This document shows positions 6,842 to 8,637 of a stretch of DNA of 8,637 nt, one piece after another; within the stretch, counting starts at the first letter, position 1; each line of letters starts with the position of its first letter. Origin of the DNA: Desulfofustis sp. GTDB lineage: Bacteria; Desulfobacterota; Desulfobulbia; Desulfobulbales; Desulfocapsaceae. The stretch lies in NCBI GenBank assembly GCA_029287755.1, contig JARFQM010000208.1, positions 1-8,637 of the forward strand. The letters are read 5' to 3'. Below the pieces are notes generated by a model. The model did not search any database, was not told the DNA's origin, and saw only the letters and a program-made list of their open reading frames with translations. The translations under genes were made by a program, and so were the position numbers.

Positions 6842-8637
6842 ATGGTTGAATATGACGGAAACTGGCAGGAAACCTACCGTGACATGATCATGTCGCCGAA
6901 CAAGGCGCTGTCAGAAGTAAAGTCCGGTAATCGAGTGTTTCTGGGAACCGGCTGCGGAGAGCCTCTTGTTCTGGTGGAGGCGCTGGTCAGAAAGGCAAGC
7001 AGGCTTGCCGATGTCGAGATCGTCCAATTGCTGACCAAGGGCGATGCGCCCTACGTAGACCGGAAATACGCGGAAACGTTCAAGGTGAACTCCTTTTTCA
7101 TTGGCCACAACGTCCGTGAGCTGTATCAGGAGGGAAGAGGAGACTACACCCCGGTACTGATGTTCGATATCCCGGCCCTGCTGCGCTCGGGAAGACTGCC
7201 GCTTGATGTCGCTCTCATCCAGGTTACCCCGCCCGATAAGCGCGGCAAGATGAGCCTCGGAGTGTCGGTGGACATTGTCAAGAGTGCCGCTGAGAACGCT
7301 TCACTGGTAATCGCCCAGGTCAACCCGAAAATGCCCTGGACCAGGGGGGATTCCCTGATCGATGTTTACGATCTCGATATTCTGGTTCCCGCCGAAGCAG
7401 AGCTTATTGACCGTACGGTTACAGAGCCCCCCGAGATTACAAAGAAAATTGCCCAGCTGGTCGCCGCCCTGGTACCCGATGGTGCGACCATACAGCTGGG
7501 GCTGGGGATTGTGCCCGGCTATGGGAGGATTCCGCTGGCGGTGGCCGCCTATCTCAAGAGCAGACGCGATCTCGGGGTGCACACTGAGTTGATATCGGAT
7601 GAAATAATGGAACTGGTCGAGGCCGGCGTGGTTACCGGCAAGCATAAAGTGGTGGACCGGGGAAAGGTGATTGGCAGTTTCTGCATGGGCACCCGGAAGC
7701 TCTACGACTATATCGATGACAATCCACTGTTTTCCTTCCGTCCCACCGATTATGTCAACGACGCCAACGTGATCGGCAAGCACAACAATATGGTTACCAT
7801 CAACATGGCGCTGGAGATCGATCTCACCGGTCAGGTAAGCTCCGACAGCGAAGGCGGCAGCTTCTATTCCGGGATAGGAGGGCAGGTCGACTTCAACAGG
7901 GGAGCGGCCAGATCCAGCGGAGGCCGGCCGATCATCGTCATGCCCTCGGTGACCTCCTCGGGACAGTCGCGCATTGTAGCCCGGCTCAGCCCCGGTTCGG
8001 GGGTCGTAATTTCCAGGGGCACTGTTCATTATGTGGTAACCGAATACGGCAGTGCCTACCTGCACGGTAAATCGGTCCAGGATCGAACTCTGGCACTGAT
8101 TTCCATTGCTCATCCTAACTACCGTCCGCAGCTCCTCAAGGAGGCCATCGAGGCAAAATATATCCGTGAAGAGTTCGCCGATGTCGAAGGTAAGTTTGTG
8201 GTAGCTTCTCAAAGTTACATGAACACTACTCATCTGCTCAAGGACGGCACTGAAATCGCCTTCAGGCCCATCCACCCGACGGACGAACCGAGGATGAGAG
8301 ATTTACTTTACGATCTTTCCCAGGAAACGATCTATTACCGTTTCATGAGTCATCAGGAGCGCTTCGGCCAGCGCCAGATCCACAATTTCGTCTACATCGA
8401 TCATCGCCAGGATGTCGCCATCGTCGGCATTCTGCCCGAGGCTCACGGCGACGAGATCATTGCCGTGGGCAGGTACTATCTTGACGAGCACACCAACCGG
8501 GCCGAGGTCGCGTTTGTGGTACGCGACGAATGGCAGGGCAGGGGGTTGGGTACATTTGTCTTCAAACACCTGGTCAATATCGCCAAAGCCAACGGCATTT
8601 CCGGGTTCACCGCCGAGGTGCTGAGAAACAACAATCG
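6842..8637 (+). CDS. Acetyl-CoA hydrolase/CoA-transferase fused to GNAT acetyltransferase (3' partial)
   Basis: Open for 598 codons from the ATG at 6842 to the window edge with no stop. It starts 12 bases after the synthetase stop, so translation may be coupled; its own Shine-Dalgarno sequence is weak. Residues about 10-430 are a family I CoA-transferase/acetyl-CoA hydrolase that moves CoA between acyl groups through a glutamyl-CoA intermediate. The segment V-H-T-E-L-I-S-D puts the likely catalytic Glu at 249, and GIGGQVDF (344-351) with R-G-A-A-R is the conserved signature near the CoA site. From about 468 a GNAT domain begins (F-R-P-I-H-P-T-D-E-P, then Y-Y-R-F), with the acetyl-CoA pyrophosphate loop QGRGLG at 565-570. 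This GNAT start resembles that of Pat-type protein lysine acetyltransferases. The fusion would give one polypeptide both CoA transfer and acetyl transfer; the substrates of both halves are unknown. The end of the GNAT domain lies outside the window. Confidence 0.9.
   Translation, partial: MVEYDGNWQETYRDMIMSPNKALSEVKSGNRVFLGTGCGEPLVLVEALVRKASRLADVEIVQLLTKGDAPYVDRKYAETFKVNSFFIGHNVRELYQEGRGDYTPVLMFDIPALLRSGRLPLDVALIQVTPPDKRGKMSLGVSVDIVKSAAENASLVIAQVNPKMPWTRGDSLIDVYDLDILVPAEAELIDRTVTEPPEITKKIAQLVAALVPDGATIQLGLGIVPGYGRIPLAVAAYLKSRRDLGVHTELISDEIMELVEAGVVTGKHKVVDRGKVIGSFCMGTRKLYDYIDDNPLFSFRPTDYVNDANVIGKHNNMVTINMALEIDLTGQVSSDSEGGSFYSGIGGQVDFNRGAARSSGGRPIIVMPSVTSSGQSRIVARLSPGSGVVISRGTVHYVVTEYGSAYLHGKSVQDRTLALISIAHPNYRPQLLKEAIEAKYIREEFADVEGKFVVASQSYMNTTHLLKDGTEIAFRPIHPTDEPRMRDLLYDLSQETIYYRFMSHQERFGQRQIHNFVYIDHRQDVAIVGILPEAHGDEIIAVGRYYLDEHTNRAEVAFVVRDEWQGRGLGTFVFKHLVNIAKANGISGFTAEVLRNNN

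Noticed and set aside
7301..8275. Open frame of 324 codons on the - strand
   Set aside because: It is antisense to the CoA-transferase, whose catalytic and signature motifs are intact; no family resemblance was seen in the antisense product.

Overview
The window looks like ordinary chromosomal DNA from a Gram-negative bacterium: moderately GC-rich, all genes on the + strand, and an outer-membrane-type lipoprotein. The second half pairs an ADP-forming acyl-CoA synthetase with a CoA-transferase fused to an acetyltransferase. From general family knowledge that points to a deltaproteobacterial (Desulfobacterota-like) anaerobe, but this is inference; no taxonomic marker is present.

Left half (1-3729), cell envelope. 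The window opens inside a gene for the C-terminal part of a penicillin-binding-protein-type transpeptidase with a clear KTG box. After a 151-base gap with a possible promoter comes a 617-residue lipoprotein: lipobox, proline/acid-rich linker, then TPR-like helical repeats. A class A PBP followed by a TPR lipoprotein resembles the PBP/Lpo-activator pairs of other proteobacteria. This is the most testable functional idea on this side. A strong hairpin directly follows the lipoprotein stop codon.

Intergenic block (3730-4024). The first half is GC-rich and holds the hairpin. The second half is AT-rich, with a candidate promoter, a 6+3+6 dyad over the candidate -10 element, and repeated TTGTTGTG-like words. 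It looks like the control region of the genes to its right.

Right half (4025-8637), acyl-CoA metabolism, probably one operon. It holds an AcuB-like CBS-CBS-ACT protein, a 698-residue fused alpha-beta ADP-forming acyl-CoA synthetase with both phospho-relay histidines, and, 12 bases later, an acetyl-CoA hydrolase/CoA-transferase whose C terminus continues into a GNAT acetyltransferase and runs off the window. Together they would interconvert acyl-CoA, free acid and ATP or other CoA thioesters. They also add a nucleotide/ligand-sensing protein and a Pat-type lysine acetyltransferase, so the cluster may link acyl-CoA pool chemistry to protein acylation.

No RNA gene, CRISPR array, insertion sequence or phage feature was seen.
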